Shown: piece after piece, positions 1 through 6,418 of the stretch
Numbering within the stretch: position 1 is the first letter of the stretch
Layout: every line of letters starts with the position of its first letter
NCBI GenBank assembly: GCA_963205035.1
Contig: CAUJII010000168.1
Coordinates: forward strand, 1-8,883
Source of the DNA: Spirochaetota bacterium
Lineage (GTDB): Bacteria > Spirochaetota > Leptospiria > Turneriellales > Turneriellaceae
Direction of reading: 5' to 3'
DNA length: 8,883 nt
The notes under the pieces: generated by a model
What the model saw: only the letters and a program-made list of their open reading frames with translations
The model's database searches: none
Told to the model about the DNA's origin: nothing
Program-made: the position numbers and the translations under genes

Positions 1-132
1 AATGACGATGATGGCGATCGTAAGCAACTTGAAAAAGCTGATGTGCTTTGAAATGAGGCAGTCAGCCGCAGCAATGTAGGGCCGCCGACAAATGGGACAG
101 AAGACGGTTCGTATTTTTTCGCGAGTTCCAGC
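1..132 (-). CDS. Possible N-terminal part of a leftward gene with a CxxC motif
   Basis: Read on the minus strand, a frame opens after a TAG (plus 133-135, inside the repeat arm) and stays open for 44 codons to the window edge. It encodes F-C-P-I-C-R-R-P-Y (the two cysteines at plus 97-99 and 88-90), a third cysteine ten residues later, then a hydrophobic run ending T-I-A-I-I-V-I. That resembles a small zinc-binding knuckle followed by the start of a membrane segment. Third codon positions are rich in C and T, like the real genes nearby. Against it, no ATG, GTG or TTG precedes the cysteine motif; only ATA (112-114) or ATT codons are available. The opposite strand has a competing open frame from position 2 to TAG at 77-79, which could be the tail of an upstream gene but has no recognisable features. 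I do not recognise the protein and cannot decide between the two strands. Confidence 0.22.
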
Positions 133-141
133 CTAGTCACC
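121..141 (+). repeat. Solitary copy of the 21-bp repeat arm
   Basis: The 21 bases beginning GCGAGTTCC and ending GCCTAGTCACC match positions 2531-2551 at 20 of 21 sites; the one difference is A instead of C at position 130. They are therefore also a near-perfect reverse complement of 2338-2358. No inverted partner is visible in positions 1-120. If the spacing were as in the element at 2325-2573, the partner would fall outside the window. The arm lies 67 bp upstream of the lipoprotein start, in the same orientation relative to its gene as the copy upstream of aspS. Confidence 0.85.
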
Positions 142-161
142 CCGCACCCTCGCACACAGGG

Positions 162-167
162 TATAAG
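162..167 (+). promoter_or_regulatory. Weak -10-like box upstream of the lipoprotein gene
   Basis: TATAAG matches the sigma-70 -10 consensus at five of six bases and lies about 40 bp before the lipoprotein start. The -35 position (around 139-144) reads ACCCCG and does not resemble TTGACA. The solitary repeat arm ends there instead. If this is a promoter, it would need an activator or a non-standard sigma factor. This rests on a short motif only. Confidence 0.2.
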
Positions 168-208
168 AAAATGGATGTTCGCTCCGTCAAAACGTCCGGC
201 TTTGCCAA

Positions 209-1249
209 ATGCGTAAGTTGTATTCGATTTGCCTACTCATCCTTGTTGCTCTCCTCAGTTTTTCTTGTAAGGACAAAGCCCCAGAGGCCAAAGAAAAAAA
301 TGCGCGCCTCCAAGCCGCGTTTTGGGCTTCCCCCGAAGAAGACCTCAAACCGACTATTTGGGATACCGGCGATACTACGGTCACGAACGAAGACCGTTTA
401 GAAATTTTCGAGCCAGCAATCCGTAATATCGGCGGCGGGTATATCGGAGTGGGGTCGATCCAAAATTTCACGCTCGCCGCATGGGCTAAGAGCGAATACG
501 TTTGGCTCATGGATTTTACGCGCATCGTCGTCGCGACCAATAAAATCCACGTTGCGTTTCTAAAGCGGCTCAAAACCCCCGAAGAGCACCGTGCGATGTG
601 GGATAAAAAACTATCGGCGGCGGCCGCCGATAAAATTATCGACGAGGAATTCCCCGAAGGCGCCGAGAGGAAATTCGCGAAAGAAAGTTACCGTAAAGCG
701 TCGCCGTACCTCATGATTACGTTTGGTTTTTTGGACCGCCTTGCTAAAAAAAGGCCATACACACACTGGCTCAACAACCAAGAGCAATACGACTATCTCA
801 AGAAGCTGGCGCAGGAAAACAAAATCCGTGCAGTCAGAGGTAATCTCAACGGCGATACGACGGTCCTGGGCATAGGCGAGGCTGCGCGCAAGATGGGGGT
901 TCCGATGCGAATTATGTATTTTTCGAATGCAGAAGAGTACTTTGGCGGTTACAAACCTTCTTTTAAGAAGTCGTTCGGTAGTTTGCCGACAGACAATGCG
1001 TCGGTAGTCTTGCGCACAATTTCCTTTTGGAAAGAGAAGTTTCCGTGGGCGACTGATTCGGACCTCTCGACGCAGCGCGGGTTCCATTACAGCGTGCAAG
1101 ACGCGGCAAGCTTTCAAGCACAGCTCAAACTTGAAAAAGTCGATGTGCGCGATTTTTACGCAAAGGCTGTTCTCGACCCGAAAGAGCCGGGCCTTTCTTA
1201 TTTGGGGGCGCTGGCAGCAGGCAAGGTTTCCGCGACGAAGCAAAAATAA
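209..1249 (+). CDS. Uncharacterised lipoprotein, G-V-G-x-x-Q-N-F family
   Basis: 346 aa. The start at ATG 209 is chosen because it gives a complete type II signal peptide: M-R-K, a hydrophobic core at residues 4-16 and the lipobox L-S-F-S-C with C20 as the lipidated cysteine. S at -1 is typical of the loose spirochaetal lipobox. No clear Shine-Dalgarno sequence precedes it. The mature protein has a glycine-rich stretch G75-G-G-Y-I-G-V-G-S-x-Q85-N-F87 followed by a hydrophobic strand and D102. A later strand carries G211-N-L-N-G-D216. Next come Y237-F-S-N-A-E-E-Y244 and L259-P-T-D-N-A-S265. From memory, this order of motifs recurs in uncharacterised bacterial proteins that look like modified Rossmann/methyltransferase folds; I cannot attach an accession. 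The C-terminal part (about 270-346) shows nothing recognisable. The gene ends 3 bp before nrnA, so the two are probably co-transcribed. Likely location is an inner- or outer-membrane anchor facing the periplasm or surface. Function unknown. Confidence 0.85.
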   Translation: MRKLYSICLLILVALLSFSCKDKAPEAKEKNARLQAAFWASPEEDLKPTIWDTGDTTVTNEDRLEIFEPAIRNIGGGYIGVGSIQNFTLAAWAKSEYVWLMDFTRIVVATNKIHVAFLKRLKTPEEHRAMWDKKLSAAAADKIIDEEFPEGAERKFAKESYRKASPYLMITFGFLDRLAKKRPYTHWLNNQEQYDYLKKLAQENKIRAVRGNLNGDTTVLGIGEAARKMGVPMRIMYFSNAEEYFGGYKPSFKKSFGSLPTDNASVVLRTISFWKEKFPWATDSDLSTQRGFHYSVQDAASFQAQLKLEKVDVRDFYAKAVLDPKEPGLSYLGALAAGKVSATKQK

Positions 1250-1252
1250 GAA

Positions 1253-2305
1253 ATGAAAGCAGAGCCAGGCACACAAAAAATCAGCCAAGCGGTAGCTTCG
1301 CGTCTCTTGCCGAGTTACCGCCCTGCAACGCCGACGCTACGAAAAATTGCCGGCATCATCGTCAGGAACTCACGCTTTTTGCTGACAACGCATGTCGGCG
1401 CCGACGCTGACGGCTTGGGGAGCCAAGTCGGATTTTACGCACTTCTCAAAGCGCTAAAGAAAGACGTCAAGATTCTCAACAACGAAAAAATTCCGGCGCA
1501 TTTAGAAACTCTCATTCCGAAATCTCTCATCGCGCATTTAGGCGAGGGCGGGGTAACAGAAGATAAAGCGCGCAAGATGATGAAAGATCGCTTTGTTTTT
1601 ATTTTGGATTCTTCAGAGCCGAAGCGCAGCGACAAAGTGGGCGCGCTCTTTTTAGAGCTCGAAAGACCATGGGCAAGCATGGATCACCACGTTCTGCCTG
1701 CAAGACCCGAGTACTGTGTCGACCCGTCGTATGCCGCAACCGCCGAGCTTGTGTGGGATTTATACCACTACTTCAAGATACCCATCAGCGCAAAAGTGGC
1801 GTTAGCGCTTTACACGGGACTTGTCGCCGATTCGGGAAACTTTCGCTATCCCAAAACTTCGCTGCGCTCGCATCTTATGGGGGGCCATCTCGTCTCGCTT
1901 GGCATTCACTCGGATTACGTCTATCGCGCGATTTATGAAAATAATCCCAAAGACCGCATCAAGCTCGTGGCACGGCTTTTTCCACGCGCTGAAATTTTAC
2001 CGAACGGAGTCGTCTATGTTGCAGTCTATCAAAAAGACCGCGAAGGTTTGGAGTTAGGAGACAGCGGAACCGAAGGGATAGTCAACCAACTCTTGGCGCA
2101 CCAGGGACTCAAAGCAGCGGCGGTTCTTATTGAAAGCGAGGAGGGCGAGTTCAAAGCCTCGCTGCGTTCGATCGGCGCTGTCGACGTTGCCTCTCTCGCT
2201 AAGAAATTCGGCGGCGGCGGGCACAAGAACGCGGCGGGGCTCAAGATACTGAAACCTTTCGCACAAGTGTTACCTATAATTGTCGAGGAGCTCCGGCAGT
2301 TGTAA
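1253..2305 (+). CDS. nrnA: DHH/DHHA1 phosphoesterase, NrnA-type oligoribonuclease / pAp phosphatase
   Basis: 350 aa, cytoplasmic and probably Mn2+-dependent. Members of this family degrade 2-5 nt RNA (and pGpG-like dinucleotides) from the 5' end and/or convert pAp to AMP. The DHH domain spans about residues 29-200: motif I T-H47-V-G-A-D51-A-D53-G (the usual N-P is replaced by G-A), motif II I-L-D119-S-S-E, motif III M-D144-H145-H146 and motif IV G-L-V-A-D193-S-G-N-F-R-Y. The DHHA1 domain follows, with the substrate-binding G320-G-G-G-H324-K-N-A-A-G near the C-terminus. All metal-ligand positions expected for an active enzyme are present. The N-terminal ~28 residues extend beyond the ordinary start of the family, so a later start is possible, but ATG 1253 directly follows the lipoprotein stop and gives the tightest coupling. 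No strong Shine-Dalgarno sequence is seen. Whether nanoRNA or pAp is the main substrate cannot be told from sequence; RecJ is excluded by the short length. Confidence 0.93.
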   Translation: MKAEPGTQKISQAVASRLLPSYRPATPTLRKIAGIIVRNSRFLLTTHVGADADGLGSQVGFYALLKALKKDVKILNNEKIPAHLETLIPKSLIAHLGEGGVTEDKARKMMKDRFVFILDSSEPKRSDKVGALFLELERPWASMDHHVLPARPEYCVDPSYAATAELVWDLYHYFKIPISAKVALALYTGLVADSGNFRYPKTSLRSHLMGGHLVSLGIHSDYVYRAIYENNPKDRIKLVARLFPRAEILPNGVVYVAVYQKDREGLELGDSGTEGIVNQLLAHQGLKAAAVLIESEEGEFKASLRSIGAVDVASLAKKFGGGGHKNAAGLKILKPFAQVLPIIVEELRQL

Positions 2306-2337
2306 AGGAGCCTGTGCGGGAACCCAGAGCGTCCCCA

Positions 2338-2358
2338 GGTGACTAGGCGGGAACTCGC
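2338..2358 (-). repeat. Left 21-bp arm of the palindromic element
   Basis: Exact reverse complement of 2531-2551, and 20 of 21 against the reverse complement of 121-141. The perfect conservation contrasts with the gapped interior of the element, which suggests this block is the constrained or recently exchanged part. Confidence 0.9.
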
Positions 2359-2410
2359 TGGTGTGATTTTTTCCGCGCTGCCGGAGCGCTAAGCGGCACA
2401 AATTCCTCCG

Positions 2411-2427
2411 CGAATCGTACCGATTCG
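2411..2427. repeat. Apical hairpin of the palindromic element
   Basis: CGAATCG, loop TAC, CGATTCG: a perfect 7-bp stem with a 3-nt loop at the centre of the 249-bp inverted repeat. It would form the tip of the folded RNA or of a DNA cruciform. Confidence 0.7.
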
Positions 2428-2530
2428 GTCTGCGGGCGGCCCTGGCGGGCCTGAATTTGCGCCGCCTTGCCGCTTTTTACGCCATCGCGCCCGATCAACG
2501 CGAAAAAAATCACTTTTTGAAATAGCTTAC

Positions 2531-2551
2531 GCGAGTTCCCGCCTAGTCACC
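2531..2551 (+). repeat. Right 21-bp arm of the palindromic element, upstream of aspS
   Basis: Same sequence and orientation as the solitary copy at 121-141 (one mismatch). It ends 51 bp before the aspS ATG. Downstream lie TTGACG (2563-2568) and TCTAAA (2574-2579), but their spacing does not make a standard -35/-10 pair, so I call no promoter for aspS. Confidence 0.9.
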
Positions 2552-2602
2552 CAGCAGAAACGTTGACGCTCTGTCTAAAAGTCCTGTTTTTCCTTACTCA
2601 AT

Positions 2603-4441
2603 ATGACTTCTTCTGCGCCTCACCCGTTGCCGGATTTCTCCCATCGACGCGAATGCAATAGCATCGACTTAGGCGACGACCAAAAAGAAGTTCTCGTTTG
2701 CGGGTGGGTTTTTCGCTACCGGGATCAAGGCGGCGTTCTCTTTATCGACCTGCGCGACCGCAGTGGAGTTGTTCAAGTCGTTTTCGACATGGCTCTTGAC
2801 GCGGAGCTTCTTAAGAAAGCCGACGTACTGCGCGGTGAAGACGTTGTCGCCATTCAAGGGGTAGTAAGAAAGCGCGCTCCGCAAGCGGTCAATCCAAAAC
2901 TCGCAACCGGTGCCATTGAAATTGTCGCACGGTCTTTGACGCTTCTCAACAAGGCGAAACCCTCTCCCATCCCTTTAGACGAACACGAGGGCACGGCGTC
3001 TGAGGAGTTGCGTTTGGAATACCGCTACCTCGACTTGCGGCGCAAAGAAATGCAAGAGGCGTTGCGCGTGCGGCATGAATTTATCCGCTCGGTTAGAAAC
3101 TTTTTAGACGGCGAAGGTTTTTGGGAAATCGAGACTCCAATTCTCAATAAGTCGACCCCCGAAGGTGCACGCGATTTCTTAGTGCCGAGTCGCCTCAATG
3201 TGGGGGAGTTTTACGCCCTCCCACAATCGCCACAAATTTTTAAGCAGCTTCTCATGGTTGCCGGAACAGAAAAATACTATCAGATTGCGCGTTGCTTTCG
3301 CGACGAAGACTTGCGCCGCGACCGTCAACCCGAGTTTACGCAAATCGATTTGGAGATGAGCTTCGTCGACAAAGAGATTGTGATGCGCCTCACCGAACGC
3401 ATGATTCAACGTGCGGCGAAAACGGCATTTGGAATTCAAATCGATGACAGGCCCGAACGCATAACCTACCGCGACGCGATGGAGCTTTATGGGAACGATA
3501 AACCCGACACGCGCTTTGCAATGCAGCTCATCGAGTTGGGCGCGTGGGCTCAGACGACAGAGTTCCAAGTTTTCCGCAAGGCCGCTGAAACGGGCCGTCT
3601 GAAGGCGCTCTCTGTTCCCGGTGGCGCATCGCTTTCGCGCAAAGACATCGACGACTTGACGGAGTGGGTAAAGCAAGACTTCAAAGCGAAAGGGTTGGCG
3701 TGGGTCAAAGTGACAGAGAACGGGCTTGAGTCGCTCATCACAAAATTTTTGCCCGAAGCCGCGCAGAAAGAACTCGTACGCCTTGCCAACGCAAAACCTG
3801 GCGACATTATTTTCTTCGCAGGCGACCGCGCCGACGTGGTCTTTGCCACGCTCTCGGCGCTCCGGTTGCGCTTAGGCGAAAAAATGGGACTCATCCCTGA
3901 TACGTATAAGGCTCTCTGGGTTGTCGACTTTCCTCTCTTCGACTGGGATTACGACTCAGCGTCTGTCGTGAGTGTCCACCATCCTTTCACCGCCCCCGTG
4001 CCAGAAGATCAACACATCGTTTTGGATGCACAAAAAAGCGAGAGCCTGTCTGAGGAAACACAGAAGGCCCTTCTCGGTGTGCGCTCGAATGCGTATGACT
4101 TTGTTTTGAATGGCGTTGAAATTGGCGGTGGGAGTATCCGTATCCACGACGCTGCGATGCAGCAGGCGATTTTTCGTCTTCTGAAAATAAGCGATGAAGA
4201 GGCGCAGAGCCGGTTTGGCTTTCTGCTCAAGGGTCTCGAGTTCGGCGCGCCCCCTCACGGGGGGTTGGCGTTCGGTGTCGACAGAGTCTTGATGCTGGGC
4301 CTCAAACGTGCGTCTATCCGCGATGTGATGGCATTCCCAAAAACTCAAAAGGGAACGTGTCTTTTATCGGGCGCGCCCTCGCAGGTCGACGAAAAGCAAC
4401 TACGCGAGCTTTCTCTCAAGTCAACGGCACGCCCCAAGTAA
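2603..4441 (+). CDS. aspS: Aspartyl-tRNA synthetase, bacterial type
   Basis: 612 aa, close to the usual ~590-600 aa of bacterial AspRS. It attaches aspartate to tRNA-Asp in the cytoplasm. The N-terminal OB-fold anticodon-binding domain covers about residues 15-115 (V-C-G-W-V-F-R-Y-R-D-Q-G-G and F-I-D-L-R-D-R-S-G-V-V-Q-V-V-F). The class II catalytic core follows: E-L-R-L-E-Y-R-Y-L-D-L-R-R at 135-147, motif 1 around 168-184 (G-F-W-E-I-E-T-P), Q-S-P-Q-I-F-K-Q at 208-215, motif 2 F-R-D-E-D-L-R-R-D-R-Q-P-E-F-T-Q at 232-247 and motif 3 G-V-D-R at 558-561. The bacterial GAD insertion lies between motifs 2 and 3 (about 310-425), containing F-A-G-D-R-A-D-V-V-F and L-R-L-R-L-G-E-K-M-G-L. The tail I-R-D-V-M-A-F-P-K-T-Q-K-G-T-C-L and G-A-P-S-x-V-D-E-K-Q-L-R-E-L is classic. 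The start ATG 2603 fits the family N-terminus, though no Shine-Dalgarno is visible. Whether it discriminates tRNA-Asp from tRNA-Asn is not resolved. It heads a run of five closely spaced genes; rfaE1 begins 7 bp after its stop. Confidence 0.98.
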   Translation: MTSSAPHPLPDFSHRRECNSIDLGDDQKEVLVCGWVFRYRDQGGVLFIDLRDRSGVVQVVFDMALDAELLKKADVLRGEDVVAIQGVVRKRAPQAVNPKLATGAIEIVARSLTLLNKAKPSPIPLDEHEGTASEELRLEYRYLDLRRKEMQEALRVRHEFIRSVRNFLDGEGFWEIETPILNKSTPEGARDFLVPSRLNVGEFYALPQSPQIFKQLLMVAGTEKYYQIARCFRDEDLRRDRQPEFTQIDLEMSFVDKEIVMRLTERMIQRAAKTAFGIQIDDRPERITYRDAMELYGNDKPDTRFAMQLIELGAWAQTTEFQVFRKAAETGRLKALSVPGGASLSRKDIDDLTEWVKQDFKAKGLAWVKVTENGLESLITKFLPEAAQKELVRLANAKPGDIIFFAGDRADVVFATLSALRLRLGEKMGLIPDTYKALWVVDFPLFDWDYDSASVVSVHHPFTAPVPEDQHIVLDAQKSESLSEETQKALLGVRSNAYDFVLNGVEIGGGSIRIHDAAMQQAIFRLLKISDEEAQSRFGFLLKGLEFGAPPHGGLAFGVDRVLMLGLKRASIRDVMAFPKTQKGTCLLSGAPSQVDEKQLRELSLKSTARPK

Positions 4442-4448
4442 AAAAACG

Positions 4449-5456
4449 ATGAAAGAGCGGCTACTGGATATTCTCAAAAAACTTTCCACGGCACGCGTCT
4501 TGGTCTTGGGCGACCTCATGTGGGATGAATATATCTACGGCGACGCAACGCGGATTTCTCCCGAAGCTCCGGTGCCGGTGTTCTTGGCAAATCATCACCA
4601 AAGAACGCCGGGAGGCGCTGCAAACGTTCTCAAAAATTTACGCGACTTAGGCACCACGTTGGGCGCCTTGGGCGTTGTGGGGGATGATGAAAACGGCCGT
4701 CTGCTTGCGAGCGAACTTCAAAGCTGGACATCCCACGAGAGCATTTCTTTGCTCGCTCTGAAAGACAGACCGACAACGATGAAAACGCGGCTCATGGCGC
4801 GCAACCAACAACTCTTGCGAGTCGACCATGAAAAAGCCGGAGCCATCGAAAGCGAGACGGAAGAGCAGGTGCTCGCCCTACTCAAGAAAATGCTGCCTTC
4901 TTTTCAAGCGCTCATCTTAAGCGATTACAACAAGGGGCTTTTAACGCCCCATGTGATTCGAGAGTCAATCCGCATGGCGCACGAAGTGGGTGTGTTTGTC
5001 GCCGTCGATCCGCAGGTGAAACACTTCAAGGAATATGTTTCAGCAGACATTATGACACCCAATGAGAAAGAAGCGTCTGAAGGTGTTTCCATGCCATTCC
5101 CTGAAAACGACGCGGAGACTTTTGCCATTGCAACTAAAATTCGCGAGACGTTATCGCTCCCCCATCTTTTGATTACGCGCTCGCAGCGCGGTATGGCATA
5201 CTTCACAGACGGTAAGACTGTTTATTTGCCGACGGTTGCGCGCGAAGTTTTTGATGTGACAGGCGCTGGAGATACCGTAATCAGTGTTTATACGGCGGCG
5301 ATTGCAGCGGGTGCAGAGCACACCGAAGCGATGATCTTATCGAACCTCGCTGGCGGTATAGTTGTCGGCAAGTTGGGTACAGCGACTGCAAAGATCGAAG
5401 AGTTCGAGCGCGAACTTGAACGTCCCTTGCCGCGCCTTCAAACATTGGAAACATAA
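4449..5456 (+). CDS. rfaE1: D-glycero-beta-D-manno-heptose-7-phosphate kinase (stand-alone)
   Basis: 335 aa, matching the kinase half of HldE; also called hldA. It phosphorylates heptose-7-phosphate at C1 with ATP, an early step of ADP-heptose supply for the LPS inner core. It is a PfkB/ribokinase-fold enzyme: V-L-G-D22-L-M-W-D-E-Y-I-Y-G at the N-terminus, R-I-S-P-E-A-P-V-P-V at 35-44, substrate motif T-P-G-G-A-A-N-V at 53-60, S-D-Y-N-K-G-L-L-T at 158-166, V-D-P-Q at 186-189, T-P-N-E at 203-206 and the signature D-V-T-G-A-G-D-T at 269-276 with D275 as catalytic base and the GAGD anion hole. The cytidylyltransferase-like HldE C-terminal domain is absent, so RfaE2/HldC must be encoded elsewhere, as must GmhA, GmhB and HldD. 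ATG 4449 follows aspS by 7 bp with only a weak A-rich leader. The ABC ATPase starts 1 bp after its stop, suggesting translational coupling. A generic sugar kinase is the alternative, but the R-I-S-P-E-A-P-V-P-V block favours heptose kinase. Confidence 0.93.
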   Translation: MKERLLDILKKLSTARVLVLGDLMWDEYIYGDATRISPEAPVPVFLANHHQRTPGGAANVLKNLRDLGTTLGALGVVGDDENGRLLASELQSWTSHESISLLALKDRPTTMKTRLMARNQQLLRVDHEKAGAIESETEEQVLALLKKMLPSFQALILSDYNKGLLTPHVIRESIRMAHEVGVFVAVDPQVKHFKEYVSADIMTPNEKEASEGVSMPFPENDAETFAIATKIRETLSLPHLLITRSQRGMAYFTDGKTVYLPTVAREVFDVTGAGDTVISVYTAAIAAGAEHTEAMILSNLAGGIVVGKLGTATAKIEEFERELERPLPRLQTLET

Positions 5457-5457
5457 C

Positions 5458-6402
5458 TTGGCTCGCGAAAAAATTGAAAAGCCCGTTGTCTTGCTCGTCG
5501 ATAACGTAACAAAGCATTTTGGTTCTGTGAAAGCCGTCGATGGTGTGACGCTTACAATCCGCGAAGGGGAGGCGGTTGCTCTCTTGGGGCCGAACGGCGC
5601 CGGCAAGACTACACTCCTTGAAATGATCGAGGGATTGCAAAAGCCCGATGCAGGCGCAATCGAAGTGTGTGGTTTGGGTTATGCGGAGCACGAAGCACAA
5701 ATTCGCGAGCTGATGGGGCTTGCGTTTCAAGAGACGCGCTTTCCTGAAAAAGTCAAGGTGCGCGAGGCTCTCGAACTCTTCGGGGCATTCTACCGTGTGC
5801 CATCTACGCGCATCGATGAAATTCTGCAGTTGGTATCGCTCAAAGAAAAGAGTCAGGCGTATGTCAATACGCTCTCCGGGGGCCAACGCCAGCGCTTAGC
5901 TTTGGGTATTGCGATTATTCAAAAACCGCGCATCTTGCTTTTAGACGAGCCGACGACCGGCCTTGACCCGCATGCACGCCGCGATTTATGGCGCATCCTC
6001 AACGACTTGAAGGCTCAAGGGATGACCCTGCTCTTAACGACGCATTACATGGAAGAGGCGGAAGAGCTTTGCGAGCGCATTGTTATTCAGTTTGCGGGGA
6101 AGCTCCTTGCCGATGGTTCTCTCCATGAACTCATTGAGAAGCATGCAAGCCATGAAATTATCGAATTCCGTCTGAAACGAAATGCACCGAAGGAACTCAA
6201 AGCCCTGCAAGAAATGAAGAAGGTGAGTCACTTCCAGTTTGAAATCGACTCACTCACGGGTGTGATGCACGTCGAACGGGCCGCAACGATTCTGCCCGAG
6301 TTCACCCGCAAGATTGGAAAAACCAATCTCGAAGCGTTCTCCGCACGGCCTTTAACTTTAGACGATCTTTTTATTAAAATGACGGGACGGCATTTGCAGT
6401 GA
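5458..6402 (+). CDS. ABC transporter ATP-binding protein (ABC-2 exporter type)
   Basis: 314 aa if started at TTG 5458, which I prefer: it lies 1 bp after the rfaE1 stop, has GGA about 8 bp upstream, and places the first beta strand (V-L-L-V-D-N-V-T-K-H-F-G) near the N-terminus as usual. An upstream in-frame ATG at 5362 would add 32 residues unlike the family and overlap rfaE1 by 95 bp. The ATPase is complete: Walker A G44-P-N-G-A-G-K50-T-T, Q-loop Q91, signature L139-S-G-G-Q143, Walker B I-L-L-L-D163-E164, D-loop G-L-D170 and switch H196. After about residue 225 comes the C-terminal extension typical of CcmA/DrrA-like subunits of drug, lipid or polysaccharide exporters, ending L-T-L-D-D-L-F-I-K-M-T-G. 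It would dimerise in the cytoplasm and power the permease encoded 16 bp downstream. Substrate unknown; proximity to rfaE1 is not enough to assign LPS export. Confidence 0.93.
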   Translation: MAREKIEKPVVLLVDNVTKHFGSVKAVDGVTLTIREGEAVALLGPNGAGKTTLLEMIEGLQKPDAGAIEVCGLGYAEHEAQIRELMGLAFQETRFPEKVKVREALELFGAFYRVPSTRIDEILQLVSLKEKSQAYVNTLSGGQRQRLALGIAIIQKPRILLLDEPTTGLDPHARRDLWRILNDLKAQGMTLLLTTHYMEEAEELCERIVIQFAGKLLADGSLHELIEKHASHEIIEFRLKRNAPKELKALQEMKKVSHFQFEIDSLTGVMHVERAATILPEFTRKIGKTNLEAFSARPLTLDDLFIKMTGRHLQ

Positions 6403-6404
6403 TC

Positions 6405-6410
6405 GTGAGG
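6405..6410 (+). promoter_or_regulatory. Ribosome binding site deciding the permease start
   Basis: GTGAGG lies 8 bp before ATG 6419, between the ATPase stop and the permease. It supports ATG 6419 rather than GTG 6410, which overlaps the motif itself. It is the clearest Shine-Dalgarno-like sequence ahead of any gene in the window. Confidence 0.6.
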
Positions 6411-6418
6411 TGTGCTTG

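Larger units (their letters stand above)
2325..2573. repeat. 249-bp imperfect palindromic element in the nrnA-aspS gap
   Basis: Most of the 297-bp intergenic region (2306-2602) is one long inverted repeat. Paired blocks from outside in are 2325-2333 with 2565-2573 (9 of 9), 2338-2358 with 2531-2551 (21 of 21), 2363-2377 with 2499-2513 (14 of 15) and 2393-2405 with 2453-2465 (12 of 13). At the centre, 2411-2417 pairs with 2421-2427 across a 3-nt loop. The right half carries extra bases between blocks (for example 2514-2530 against 2359-2362), so the arms have diverged by insertion or deletion. No open frame or target-site duplication is obvious. It could be a non-autonomous MITE-like element, an intergenic REP/hairpin repeat or a structured RNA. 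It separates the two transcription units, and a transcript through it would fold into a long hairpin that could end or attenuate transcription from nrnA. No U-tract follows the outer stem directly; TGTTTTT at 2585-2591 is about 12 nt beyond. Confidence 0.85.

Noticed and set aside
611..1288. 225-codon open frame on the minus strand
   Set aside because: Lies wholly antisense to the lipoprotein and the nrnA start; low-complexity Arg/Leu-rich translation with no domain. A shadow of the coding strand.
2563..2568. TTGACG as a -35 box for aspS
   Set aside because: No TATAAT-like hexamer at 16-18 bp downstream, and the bases are part of the outer stem region of the palindrome.
2306..2602. T-box or other aminoacyl-tRNA synthetase leader riboswitch ahead of aspS
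   Set aside because: No T-box antiterminator sequence (TGG bulge motif) or terminator with U-tract is visible; the pairing is a simple nested palindrome.
3179..3676. 165-codon open frame antisense to aspS
   Set aside because: Overlaps the conserved class II motif 2 region, whose coding is certain; the translation shows no features.
4248..4266. C-run/G-run hairpin near the end of aspS
   Set aside because: Encodes the conserved A-P-P-H-G-G-L-A part of motif 3; explained by protein constraint.
5281..5886. 201-codon open frame on the minus strand
   Set aside because: Antisense to the rfaE1 end and the ATPase including Walker A; no recognisable motif and no matching context.
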